In this document: piece after piece, positions 23,827 through 30,836 of the stretch
Layout: every line of letters begins with the position of its first letter
Position numbering within the stretch: the first letter of the stretch is position 1
DNA from: Alphaproteobacteria bacterium UBA6038
Lineage (GTDB): Bacteria; Pseudomonadota; Alphaproteobacteria; Micropepsales; Micropepsaceae
Length of the DNA stretch: 36,516 nucleotides
Direction of reading: 5' to 3'
NCBI GenBank assembly: GCA_002429315.1
Contig: DIZC01000002.1
Span: 44,831-81,346, forward strand
Notes under the pieces: model-generated
What the model was told of the DNA's origin: nothing
What the model saw: only the letters and a program-made list of their open reading frames with translations
Database searches by the model: none
Program-made: the position numbers and the translations under genes

Positions 23827-24210
23827 ATGAAGCACTGGTTCCTGATGTTGTTTGTATGGTGGCGCGGCGCGACCTGGGGCACCCTCCTTGCCACGTTGCT
23901 CTACGGCCAGTTCGTAGGCACCGACCCCTTCGGCAACCGGTATTATCAAAACCGGGCCGGCACCCGCCGCTGGGTCGTCTACAACGGCACGGTGGAGGCG
24001 AGCCGCGTGCCGCCCGAGTGGCACGGCTGGCTCCATCATACGTTCAGAGACCCTCCAACCGTTGCCCCCTTGCCGACAAAATCTTGGGAGAAAGAGCACC
24101 TGCCGAATCTGTCCGGCACGCCCGAGGCATATCGGCCGGAGGGCAGCCTGGCGGCGCGGGGTGCGCGCGCACCCGCGACGGCGGATTACGAGGCCTGGTC
24201 GCCGGAATGA
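23827..24210 (+). CDS. NADH:ubiquinone oxidoreductase accessory subunit NDUFA12 family
   Basis: A 127-residue homologue of the 17.2-kDa Complex I subunit (NDUFA12/B17.2), one of the few mitochondrial supernumerary subunits also present in alphaproteobacteria. Signature features are LYGQFVGTDPFGNRYYQNR near residue 30, RRWVVYNGTVEASRVPPEWHGWLHHTF, and the proline-rich C-terminal part with KSWEKEHLPNLSGTPEAYRP. The start ATG 23827 gives the standard N-terminus; the open frame upstream to 23530 has no family match. No main Complex I genes are nearby, as usual for this gene. Followed by mlaD after 12 nt. Confidence 0.95.
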   Translation: MKHWFLMLFVWWRGATWGTLLATLLYGQFVGTDPFGNRYYQNRAGTRRWVVYNGTVEASRVPPEWHGWLHHTFRDPPTVAPLPTKSWEKEHLPNLSGTPEAYRPEGSLAARGARAPATADYEAWSPE

Positions 24211-24222
24211 GTTGATCGATCC

Positions 24223-24735
24223 ATGTCCAGCAGCAACACCGTTGAAACCTTGATCGGCGCGATAGTGGTTGCCATCGCCGCTGGTTTCCTGATTTTCGCC
24301 TATTCGAGCACCACTGCCGGCGGACTCTCCGGCTATCCGCTGGAAGCGCGCTTCTCCAGCGCGGATGGCATTACGGCGGGAACTGATATCCGGCTGCACG
24401 GCATCAAGGTCGGCATGGTTTCCGCGGTCGATCTCGATCCGAAGAGCTATCTCGCCATCGTTCGGCTGAATATTCGTTCAGGCGTTCCGATCCCTGACGA
24501 TTCGGCCATCAAGGTGACCTCCTCTGGACTGCTTGGAAATTCGTATCTTTCGATCCAACCGGGCGGCAGCCCAAAAAACTTGGCCGCAGGCGGTCAGATC
24601 ATCAACACCCAAGGTTCCGTCGACATCATGGGGCTCATTGGGCGCGCGATCTACGGCAACACCAGCAGTGCGTCGCCGCAGCAAGGCAACGCCGCTCCTC
24701 CTGCAACTGCACCCGGCGACGCGGGGCATCCGTGA
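24223..24735 (+). CDS. mlaD: MlaD-type outer-membrane lipid-asymmetry transport protein
   Basis: A 170-residue MCE-domain protein. One N-terminal membrane helix (about 8-27), then the MCE domain: LEARFSSADGITAGTDIRLHGIKVGMV, LDPKSYLAIVRLNI, IPDDSAIKVTSSGLLGNSYLSIQPGG. The tail (about 135-170) is rich in Pro, Ala and Gln. MlaD is the periplasmic substrate-binding ring of the MlaFEDB transporter, which moves phospholipids between membranes. mlaE, mlaF and mlaB are not next to it here. In this group mlaD often stands between NDUFA12 and DUF2155. The stop overlaps the GTG of the next gene. Confidence 0.92.
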   Translation: MSSSNTVETLIGAIVVAIAAGFLIFAYSSTTAGGLSGYPLEARFSSADGITAGTDIRLHGIKVGMVSAVDLDPKSYLAIVRLNIRSGVPIPDDSAIKVTSSGLLGNSYLSIQPGGSPKNLAAGGQIINTQGSVDIMGLIGRAIYGNTSSASPQQGNAAPPATAPGDAGHP

Positions 24736-25277
24736 AGAGCATCGAGATACTGGCCGCGTTGTGCGCTCTTCCCCTGCTCGCAACTGACGCACTCCCGGCG
24801 ACGGAACGGTATGCGCAACCGGTACGCCAGTTGTCCGTCGATGACGCGGTGGCGGGCAAGGATGGCATCAAGCGGATGGTCATCCTTCGCGGGCTGGACA
24901 AGATCACCGCGCGCGCCACGACCATCAATGCGCCTATCGGCGTGCCGGTGAAGTACGCCACGCTTACCATCACCGCGCGCTATTGCTATTCGACACCCAT
25001 CACCGAGACACCCGAAACGACGGCCTTCCTCCAGATCGTCGACCGTCGCCCGGATCAGCCGGAGCGCAAGATCTTCTCGGGCTGGATGCTGGCTTCGAGC
25101 CCGTCTCTGAACGGGATGGAGCACCCGCTCTATGACATCTGGGTGATCAGCTGCAAGACGAACCAGCCGGGCCAACAGGCTCCAACGGTTGCCTCGACCG
25201 CGCCCGTCAAGCCGACATCGCCCGATGCCAAGGCCAACGAAAAATTGCCCGAACTGCCGGAAGGCTCCGGGCAGTAG
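24732..25277 (+). CDS. DUF2155 exported protein
   Basis: A 181-residue DUF2155 protein, probably periplasmic. Signal peptide at about 1-23 (IEILAALCALPLLATDALPA). The domain follows: VILRGLDKITARATTINAPIG, LTITARYCYSTPITETPETTAFLQI, KIFSGWMLASSPSLNGMEHPLYDIWVISCK, a near-complete family pattern with two cysteines. The C-terminal about 40 residues are low in complexity (Pro/Ser/Lys). Start GTG 24732 overlaps the mlaD stop (GTGA). The last 148 nt lie opposite the 3' part of aat. Function unknown for the family. Confidence 0.92.
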   Translation: MKSIEILAALCALPLLATDALPATERYAQPVRQLSVDDAVAGKDGIKRMVILRGLDKITARATTINAPIGVPVKYATLTITARYCYSTPITETPETTAFLQIVDRRPDQPERKIFSGWMLASSPSLNGMEHPLYDIWVISCKTNQPGQQAPTVASTAPVKPTSPDAKANEKLPELPEGSGQ

Positions 25278-25873
25278 AAATCCGCCTCTCTTGCGAGTGC
25301 GCGGTTGAGCCATCGCAGATAGTCCGCTCGAGGAATGGCAATGGCCCCGAACTGGGCCAAATGATCCGTCAGGAATTGCGCGTCGAGCAATTCGAACTCG
25401 CCGCGAATGAGTCTGGCGACAAGATGCGCCAAGGCCACTTTGCTGGCATCGCGCTCGCGGGAGAACATGCTCTCGCCGAAAAACGCTGCCCCCAGCGTCA
25501 CGCCGTAGAGACCGCCGACGAGTTCGCCTTCGCGCCAGCACTCCACGGAATGCGCATGGCCGCGCTCGTGCAATTCGCAATATAAATCCACGATCTCGTC
25601 GTTGATCCAGGACTGCTCGCGGCGCTGTCCCGGCTCCGCACAGGCCCGGATAACTTCCGCGAATGCCGTATCGATGCAGACTCGGAAGCGCTCGCTCCTC
25701 ACGGTGCGCGCCAGACGCCGGGGCACATGAAATCTGTCGAGAGGAAGAACGCCGCGAGTTTCCGGAGAAACCCACACCAAGCTTCGCGCGTCTCGCCGTT
25801 CCGCCATCGGGAAAATGCCCGCAACATAGGCATGAAGGAGAATCTCAGGGGTGATCCAAGCCTCGCTACTCAT
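25130..25873 (-). CDS. aat: Leucyl/phenylalanyl-tRNA--protein transferase
   Basis: N-end-rule enzyme that adds Leu or Phe to proteins with basic N-termini, marking them for ClpAP. From ATG 25873 it has 247 residues. Family segments include ITPEILLHAYVAGIFPMAE, WVSPETRGVLPLDRFHVPRRL, SWINDEIVDLYCELHERGHAHSVECW and GVTLGAAFFGESMFSRERDASKVAL. LLDAQFLTDHLAQFGA is also present. The frame opens further up (25972) but MSSEAWITPE is the family start. The C-terminal about 43 residues, ending QLITQMS, overlap DUF2155 on the opposite strand by 148 nt; the QTS/QMS-like ending recalls alphaproteobacterial members, supporting the long form. Confidence 0.93.
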   Translation of the reverse strand: MSSEAWITPEILLHAYVAGIFPMAERRDARSLVWVSPETRGVLPLDRFHVPRRLARTVRSERFRVCIDTAFAEVIRACAEPGQRREQSWINDEIVDLYCELHERGHAHSVECWREGELVGGLYGVTLGAAFFGESMFSRERDASKVALAHLVARLIRGEFELLDAQFLTDHLAQFGAIAIPRADYLRWLNRALAREADFYCPEPSGSSGNFSLALASGDVGLTGAVEATVGACWPGWFVLQLITQMS

Positions 25874-26029
25874 GCCGTTTCTGTGATCTTTTTCGAGCGT
25901 GAATCCGCAGTAATGTGCCACTATATCCGAACATTTGTGGCTTGCGATCGACCCATTGACCCCAAGGGGCACAGGACTCTACGGTCGCGCATTCTCAGAG
26001 TGACGCACCAAAGGAGAGCCCAAGCGTTG

Positions 26030-27451
26030 ATGCGTGCCCAGAGGATTGTGAACCTACACTTGCCCCAACGTGTTCTCTCTATTGTTTGCCGGCTCGGCGG
26101 ATTTCTCGCTCCGTCGGTCGTCGTCTTGCTTGCAACGATCCATTCCGCGGCAGCCCAATCGATCGATATCATCCGCGATGCGGAAATCGAGCGCGTGTTG
26201 CGCTCCTACGAAGATCCCATTCTGGGCGCCGCGGGGATCAATCCGCATACCGTCAAGATCTATCTCGTCAACGACCCGGAGATTAACGCCTTCGCGACGC
26301 AGAGCCCGGTTCCGGGTGAGGCTGAAAGCATCTTCGTCAACGCCGGCACATTCCTGGAGCTGAAGACGCCCAATCAGATCATCGGGATTCTGGCGCATGA
26401 AACCGGCCATATTGCCGGCGGCCATATCGTGCGCGACTCGTCGGCGATCCGTAAAGCAACTATTCCGATGTTGCTGGGCTTGGCGCTGGGAGCGGCGGCG
26501 ATGGCACTCGGCGGCGGTGAAGCCGGATTGGGCATCATGGCGCTCGGTCAGCAGGCTGCGCAGGCGCAGTTCTTCCAGTTCAGCCGCGCGCAGGAAGGCA
26601 CCGCCGATCAAATGGGCCAGAAATATCTGCGCCTGACGCACCAATCGGGCCGCGGCATGCTGGAGGTGTTCAACAAGTTCGCCGGAATGGAGGCGGAAAT
26701 CACATATGGACATAACGAGCCGCTGATCACCGACCACCCGCTGTCGCGCGAACGTATCGATCTCCTGCAGCAACTGGTCGAGAGCTCGCCCTATAAGGAC
26801 GTGAAGGACAGCCCAGAGACAATTCACGAATTCCACCTGATTCAAGCCAAGCTGGCGGGGTTTCTGAATCGGGTGGACACGGCCCTGCAGCGGTACCCGC
26901 CCTCAGATACGAGTGAAGAAGCGCGCTACGCGCGAGCGATCGCATATTTCCGCCAACCGGACATGAAGAGCGCGCTCGCCGAGGCCAATACGCTGGTAAA
27001 GCTCGATCCGAAGAACCCGTTCTTCTGGGAGGTGTTGGGCCAGATCTATGTGGAGATGAGCCAGCCGCAAAACGGCATTCTGCCATATCAGAAGTCCGTC
27101 GACCTGGCGCCGGATGAACCGCTGTTGCGGCTGAGTCTGGCCGCCGCCCAGATCGCCACCGGCAAGCCGCAATTCGCTAAACCCGCGCTCGACAATCTCA
27201 AGATCGTGCTGCGGCAGGAGAACAACAACACGTTCGCATGGTATGAAGCGGCGCAAGCCTACAGCGACACCGGAAACGAGCCGATGGCGAACCTTTCGAC
27301 TGCCGAACTGGATTACACCATCGGCAATTTCTCCGCAGCTGCGCATTTCGCGACTCTGGCGCAGCACAAGCTCGCCGCGGGGTCGCCGGACTGGCAGCGG
27401 GCCGGCGATATTCTCGCAATCGCGAGTTCCAACTCGGACAAGCGGCATTGA
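26030..27451 (+). CDS. M48 metalloprotease with TPR repeats (BepA-like)
   Basis: A 473-residue periplasmic zinc protease. A basic N-terminus and hydrophobic helix end at AAAQ (about residue 45), a probable signal peptide. The M48 site is HETGH at 123-127 with the third ligand in QEGTADQMG. After DHPLSRERIDLL come TPR-like repeats (about 280-450), for example EARYARAIAYFRQPDMKSAL and NPFFWEVLGQIYVEMSQPQNGI. The architecture is that of BepA/YfgC, which handles outer-membrane protein assembly. Start ATG 26030 (TTG 26027 adjacent and in frame) follows AAAGGAG about 13 nt upstream. The stop overlaps the DsbA-like gene. Confidence 0.94.
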   Translation: MRAQRIVNLHLPQRVLSIVCRLGGFLAPSVVVLLATIHSAAAQSIDIIRDAEIERVLRSYEDPILGAAGINPHTVKIYLVNDPEINAFATQSPVPGEAESIFVNAGTFLELKTPNQIIGILAHETGHIAGGHIVRDSSAIRKATIPMLLGLALGAAAMALGGGEAGLGIMALGQQAAQAQFFQFSRAQEGTADQMGQKYLRLTHQSGRGMLEVFNKFAGMEAEITYGHNEPLITDHPLSRERIDLLQQLVESSPYKDVKDSPETIHEFHLIQAKLAGFLNRVDTALQRYPPSDTSEEARYARAIAYFRQPDMKSALAEANTLVKLDPKNPFFWEVLGQIYVEMSQPQNGILPYQKSVDLAPDEPLLRLSLAAAQIATGKPQFAKPALDNLKIVLRQENNNTFAWYEAAQAYSDTGNEPMANLSTAELDYTIGNFSAAAHFATLAQHKLAAGSPDWQRAGDILAIASSNSDKRH

Positions 27452-28188
27452 CGTTCTCGGGCCCGATTGCTGCGGTGGCAGGCGCGCTGGGCGGCGCCGT
27501 CATTGCTGTCGCGGCGATGTTTATTGCGGCGCAATCGGGGATGTTTCCTCCCGATGTGCGCATTCACGACTATTTACTGAACCACCCGCAGATCCTCGTG
27601 CAGATGAGCAACAAGCTGCAGGCACAGCAGGACGCGAGCGCGGATAGTGCCCGCCAGACGGCGGTGGGCAAGCTTGGGCTGAAGGCGTTCTTTGACCCCC
27701 GGCTGGCTTTCGTCATCGGGCCGGCCACGGCACAAAAAACCTTTGTCGAGTTCTTCGACTACAATTGTCCATATTGCAGGGCTTCGCTGCCGGCGGTGAA
27801 GAAATTAATGGCCGCGCATACCAAGGACACCCGTTTTGCATTCATCGAATTTCCGATCAAAGGTCCGCAATCCACCATCGCTTCCCGCGCTGCCATCGCC
27901 GCCCGAAAGCAGCCGGACAAATACCTCCCCTTCCACTTCTTGCTCATGGGGGAAAAGGAGCTCGTCACGGAGGATGTGGTTTACGCTGATGCGCAGAAGG
28001 TTGGCCTGAATGTTGGCAAGCTCAAGGCCGATATGCAGGATCGTGCCGTCGATTCGGCGCTCGCGGGAGCGCACAATTTGGCTGTGGCGGCAAGCATCGA
28101 TGGCACACCCGCCTTTATCATCAACGGCAACATCCGCGAAGGGGCGGTCGACGACGGCGCAATCCGCCGGATGCTTAAGGCATCGTAA
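27448..28188 (+). CDS. DsbA-family thiol:disulphide oxidoreductase
   Basis: A 246-residue periplasmic thioredoxin-fold protein. N-terminal helix (about 8-30), then a 27COG-type spacer and the DsbA fold: EFFDYNCPYCRAS with C107 and C110, and the cis-proline P221 in IDGTPAFIINGN. An N-terminal helical region (LNHPQILVQMSNKLQAQQ) is typical of the DsbA/Com1-like group near M48 proteases in alphaproteobacteria. Start TTG 27448 overlaps the M48 stop (TTGA), giving coupled translation; no better ATG exists before the membrane helix. Whether it oxidises or isomerises disulphides is not clear from sequence. Confidence 0.93.
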   Translation: MTFSGPIAAVAGALGGAVIAVAAMFIAAQSGMFPPDVRIHDYLLNHPQILVQMSNKLQAQQDASADSARQTAVGKLGLKAFFDPRLAFVIGPATAQKTFVEFFDYNCPYCRASLPAVKKLMAAHTKDTRFAFIEFPIKGPQSTIASRAAIAARKQPDKYLPFHFLLMGEKELVTEDVVYADAQKVGLNVGKLKADMQDRAVDSALAGAHNLAVAASIDGTPAFIINGNIREGAVDDGAIRRMLKAS

Positions 28189-28199
28189 TCGCGCGCCGC

Positions 28200-28775
28200 C
28201 TAGCGCCTCTTCCCCGTCAACGGCCAGGTGTTGCAGCGCAGGAGTGTGTGCGGACGGAAGCCGCGCGTATGCTGAACGAGGACCGTTCCGCTGTTCGTGA
28301 GCTGCAGCGTTTCGGTCGGCTGTGTACTGCCCGTATCGTAGAGCAGGATCGTTGCTCTCCCGCCATTTTGCGTCAGCGACATACGCAGGTACTCGCTGCG
28401 CATCGTCATGCCCGCATAGAGCGTTTCGGCCAGTCCGTTGGCCGACCTTTCGAAATAGACCGTCGGTTCCTTGCAGCGCTTTAGCGCTGCAATTTCTTTC
28501 GGACTCATGGTCGCGAGACTTCGGCCGATCCCGATGTCGACCCATACGGTCCGATCCAGTAGCGAATTCGCTACAGCCAAATTTGCGAGAGTTGCAGTGG
28601 GAATCCAGATCAGCACGGCAATAACCGACGCTGGAAGCAGCCAGCCGCCAATCAAGCGCTCAATAAGGTTACGTCGCGTAGTGCGATGCACATCGGGGTG
28701 AACGTCGAATAATTGCTTTGCAAGGGGTACGCCGCCACGGCAAGAAAAGCCTGCTCCAGCAAGCACGACGACCAC
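28200..28775 (-). CDS. Unknown single-helix membrane protein downstream of thiSG
   Basis: Not recognised. From GTG 28775, which overlaps the thiSG stop (TAGTG), the product has 191 residues. One membrane helix (about 46-66, GWLLPASVIAVLIWIPTA) is preceded by a basic stretch (HRTTRRNLIERLIGG) and followed by a mostly extracytoplasmic part. That part has MSPKEIAALKRCKEPTVYFE, MTMRSEYLRMSLTQNG, and later beta-like strands up to a final cysteine in RCNTWPLTGKRR. A shorter start at GTG 28691 (163 residues) begins just before the basic stretch and fits a membrane protein better, but lacks a ribosome site. It converges with the DsbA-like gene after an 11-nt gap. Confidence 0.6.
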   Translation of the reverse strand: MVVVLAGAGFSCRGGVPLAKQLFDVHPDVHRTTRRNLIERLIGGWLLPASVIAVLIWIPTATLANLAVANSLLDRTVWVDIGIGRSLATMSPKEIAALKRCKEPTVYFERSANGLAETLYAGMTMRSEYLRMSLTQNGGRATILLYDTGSTQPTETLQLTNSGTVLVQHTRGFRPHTLLRCNTWPLTGKRR

Positions 28776-29773
28776 TAAATGAGACCTGCCAGCGGACTGG
28801 ACGGATCGGCATAGCGCTTCTTCGCCATCCGGCCGGCGAGATACGCAAGGCGGCCAGCCTCCACCGCATGCTTCATGGCGCGGGCCATCAGCACCGGATC
28901 CTTCGCTTCCGCGATTCCGGTGTTGGAGATGACGGCGTCGCAACCCAACTCCATGGCGACCGCCGCGTCCGACGCCGTACCGATGCCTGCATCCACAATG
29001 ACTGGCACCTTCGCTTCTTCGATGATGAGCCGGATGTTGATCGGGCTCTGGATGCCGAGGCCAGAGCCAATCGGGGAGGCAAGGGGCATGATGGCGGCCG
29101 CGCCGAGATCTTCCAGGCGCTTGGCCATCAACGGATCGTCGTTGCAATAGACCATCACCTGGAAATCGTCTTTGATCAGCATCTCCGCCGCGCGCAGCGT
29201 CTCGAGCATATCGGGATAAAGCGTCTTGCGGTCGCCGAGTACCTCGAGCTTGACGAGGCTCCAGCCCCCCGCGTCGCGCGCGAGCCGCAAGGTGCGCACG
29301 GCATCTTCGCCGGTGAAGCAGCCGGCGGTGTTCGGCAGATAGGTCACTTTCTTCGGATCGATGAAATCCACGAGTTTGGGCTGGCTGGGATCGGTGAGGT
29401 TCACGCGCCGCACCGCGACCGTCACAATCTCCGCGCCGCTGGCTTCGAGCGCACGTGCATTCTGCTCATAGGATTTGTACTTGCCGGTTCCGATGATGAG
29501 ACGCGAGTGATACGTCTTGCCGGCGATCACCAGCGGCTTGTCTTCGATCGGGGGCGCCACGGGCGCATTGCCGCCGCCGATAAAGTGGACGATCTCCAGC
29601 CGGTCGCCGTCCGCCACGACGACTTTGTCGTAGCGCGAGCGCGGGACAATCTCGAGGTTCCGTTCGACGGCGATCTTGGCGGGTGGCAGTCCAAGCTGGC
29701 CCAGCAATGCTTGCACGGTGACGGGCGCGTCGAACCGCCTTTCCTCGCCGTTAATCGTTACGCGCAAACCCAT
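28775..29773 (-). CDS. thiG: ThiS-ThiG fusion (sulphur carrier + thiazole synthase)
   Basis: A 332-residue fusion. Residues 1-68 are ThiS (MGLRVTINGEERRFDAPVTVQALLG..., LEIVHFIGGG), with the normally C-terminal Gly-Gly at about 66-68. A short linker (NAPVAPPIEDKP) leads to ThiG from about 80. ThiG motifs are LIIGTGKYKSYEQNARALEASG, TYLPNTAGCFTGEDAVRTLRLAR, the Schiff-base lysine in VKLEVLGD, and MPLASPIGSGLGI, VDAGIGTASDAAVAMELGCDAVISNTGIA. Together they would build the thiamin thiazole from DXP, glycine imine and thiocarboxylated ThiS. Start ATG 29773 (GAGG 4-5 nt upstream) was preferred to the longer frame. No other thi genes are nearby. Divergent from aroQ. Confidence 0.94.
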   Translation of the reverse strand: MGLRVTINGEERRFDAPVTVQALLGQLGLPPAKIAVERNLEIVPRSRYDKVVVADGDRLEIVHFIGGGNAPVAPPIEDKPLVIAGKTYHSRLIIGTGKYKSYEQNARALEASGAEIVTVAVRRVNLTDPSQPKLVDFIDPKKVTYLPNTAGCFTGEDAVRTLRLARDAGGWSLVKLEVLGDRKTLYPDMLETLRAAEMLIKDDFQVMVYCNDDPLMAKRLEDLGAAAIMPLASPIGSGLGIQSPINIRLIIEEAKVPVIVDAGIGTASDAAVAMELGCDAVISNTGIAEAKDPVLMARAMKHAVEAGRLAYLAGRMAKKRYADPSSPLAGLI

Positions 29774-29847
29774 GGCACCTCGCTTGACGCTGGTTTCCGA
29801 GGCCGCCAAGCCCCGGTATAAGGCGGCGACCGACAACCGGAGTTCCC

Positions 29848-30327
29848 TTGGCCCCGGCCGCCCGACACCAGAAAAGCCGCGCCAGGGCGATATATGTCCT
29901 GAACGGCCCCAACCTCAATCTCCTGGGTTCGCGGGAGCCGGAGGTTTATGGCCGCACGACCTTGGCGGAGATCGGGAAGAGCGTGGCCAAACGGGCAAAA
30001 TCCCTAGGCTTCTCCACGGTTTTCCGGCAGACGAATAGCGAAGCAGAACTGATCCAGTGGCTTCAGGAAGCCGGGCAAAACGCCGCCGGCGTCATCCTGA
30101 ATGCGGCGGGCCTGAGCCACACATCCGTGTCCCTCCTCGATGCGGCCCGGGCGCTGAGGCGGCCGCTGATGGAAGTACATCTGTCCAATCCCTATGCCCG
30201 GGAGAAATATCGCCACCATTCGTTCGTCAGCGAGGCCGCCACGGGCGTTATCTGTGGATTGGGCGCCGACGGCTATTTGTATGCTATCGATCATTTGGCG
30301 CACCTCCTGAAAGGCCAAACGGCATGA
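29848..30327 (+). CDS. aroQ: 3-dehydroquinate dehydratase, type II
   Basis: Type II dehydroquinase, third step of the shikimate pathway. 159 residues. Motifs are IYVLNGPNLNLLGSREPEVYG (catalytic Tyr in the flexible loop), NSEAELIQWLQEA, GVILNAAGLSHTSVSLLDA, MEVHLSNPYAREKYRHHSFVS (catalytic His), and the end TGVICGLGADGYLYAIDHL. Start is TTG 29848, with GGAG at 29839-29842 and a 5-nt spacer; no ATG lies before the conserved region. Stop overlaps accB (ATGA). aroQ-accB-accC is a common alphaproteobacterial order. Confidence 0.96.
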   Translation: MAPAARHQKSRARAIYVLNGPNLNLLGSREPEVYGRTTLAEIGKSVAKRAKSLGFSTVFRQTNSEAELIQWLQEAGQNAAGVILNAAGLSHTSVSLLDAARALRRPLMEVHLSNPYAREKYRHHSFVSEAATGVICGLGADGYLYAIDHLAHLLKGQTA

Positions 30328-30833
30328 ACATGAGGAACGTCAAGCAACTGGGGGCGCGGCTGACCAACGGGTCGAAAACCAAGCCGGGGATCGATCCGGC
30401 CGCCATCCGCGAACTGGCGGAGCTGCTCACCGAAACCGGGCTCACCGAAATCGAAGTGGAGCAAGGGGGGATGCGCCTGCGCGTGGCGCGCCAAGTTGCG
30501 CCGCTCATGTCCCATGGCCCAGCTCCGGTTGCCCCGCCCGTGCTAGCTGCCCCGCCGCCGGCCGCCGAACCGACCGCGCCGAAGCGGGAAGGACCGTCGC
30601 CTGGTGCCGTGCCTTCGCCCATGGTGGGCACTATCTATCTGTCTCCCCAACCGGGCGCGGCCCCTTTCGTGAAAGTCGGCGACAGGGTCAAGGAAGGCGA
30701 CACGTTGCTCATCGTGGAAGCAATGAAAACGATGAACCCTATTGTGGCGCCGCGTGCCGGAATCGTCAGCGAAATCTGCATCAACGATTCGCAGCCGGTC
30801 GAGTTCGGCCAGACGCTGCTGATTCTCTCCTAG
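30324..30833 (+). CDS. accB: Biotin carboxyl carrier protein of acetyl-CoA carboxylase
   Basis: Carrier subunit of acetyl-CoA carboxylase (fatty acid synthesis). 169 residues. An N-terminal helix region (IDPAAIRELAELLTETGLTEIEVE) is followed by a Pro/Ala linker (about 60-90) and the biotinyl domain: VPSPMVGTIYLSPQPGAAPFVKVGD, LLIVEAMKTMNPI with the biotinylated K135, and CINDSQPVEFGQTLLILS. The start overlaps the aroQ stop; accC follows after 3 nt. In this window the carboxyltransferase genes accA/accD are absent, as is normal for this cluster. Confidence 0.97.
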   Translation: MNMRNVKQLGARLTNGSKTKPGIDPAAIRELAELLTETGLTEIEVEQGGMRLRVARQVAPLMSHGPAPVAPPVLAAPPPAAEPTAPKREGPSPGAVPSPMVGTIYLSPQPGAAPFVKVGDRVKEGDTLLIVEAMKTMNPIVAPRAGIVSEICINDSQPVEFGQTLLILS

Positions 30834-30836
30834 ACG

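Noticed and set aside
25956..25984. Promoter for the M48 gene (TTGACC 25956-25961)
   Set aside because: No good -10 hexamer at the right distance.
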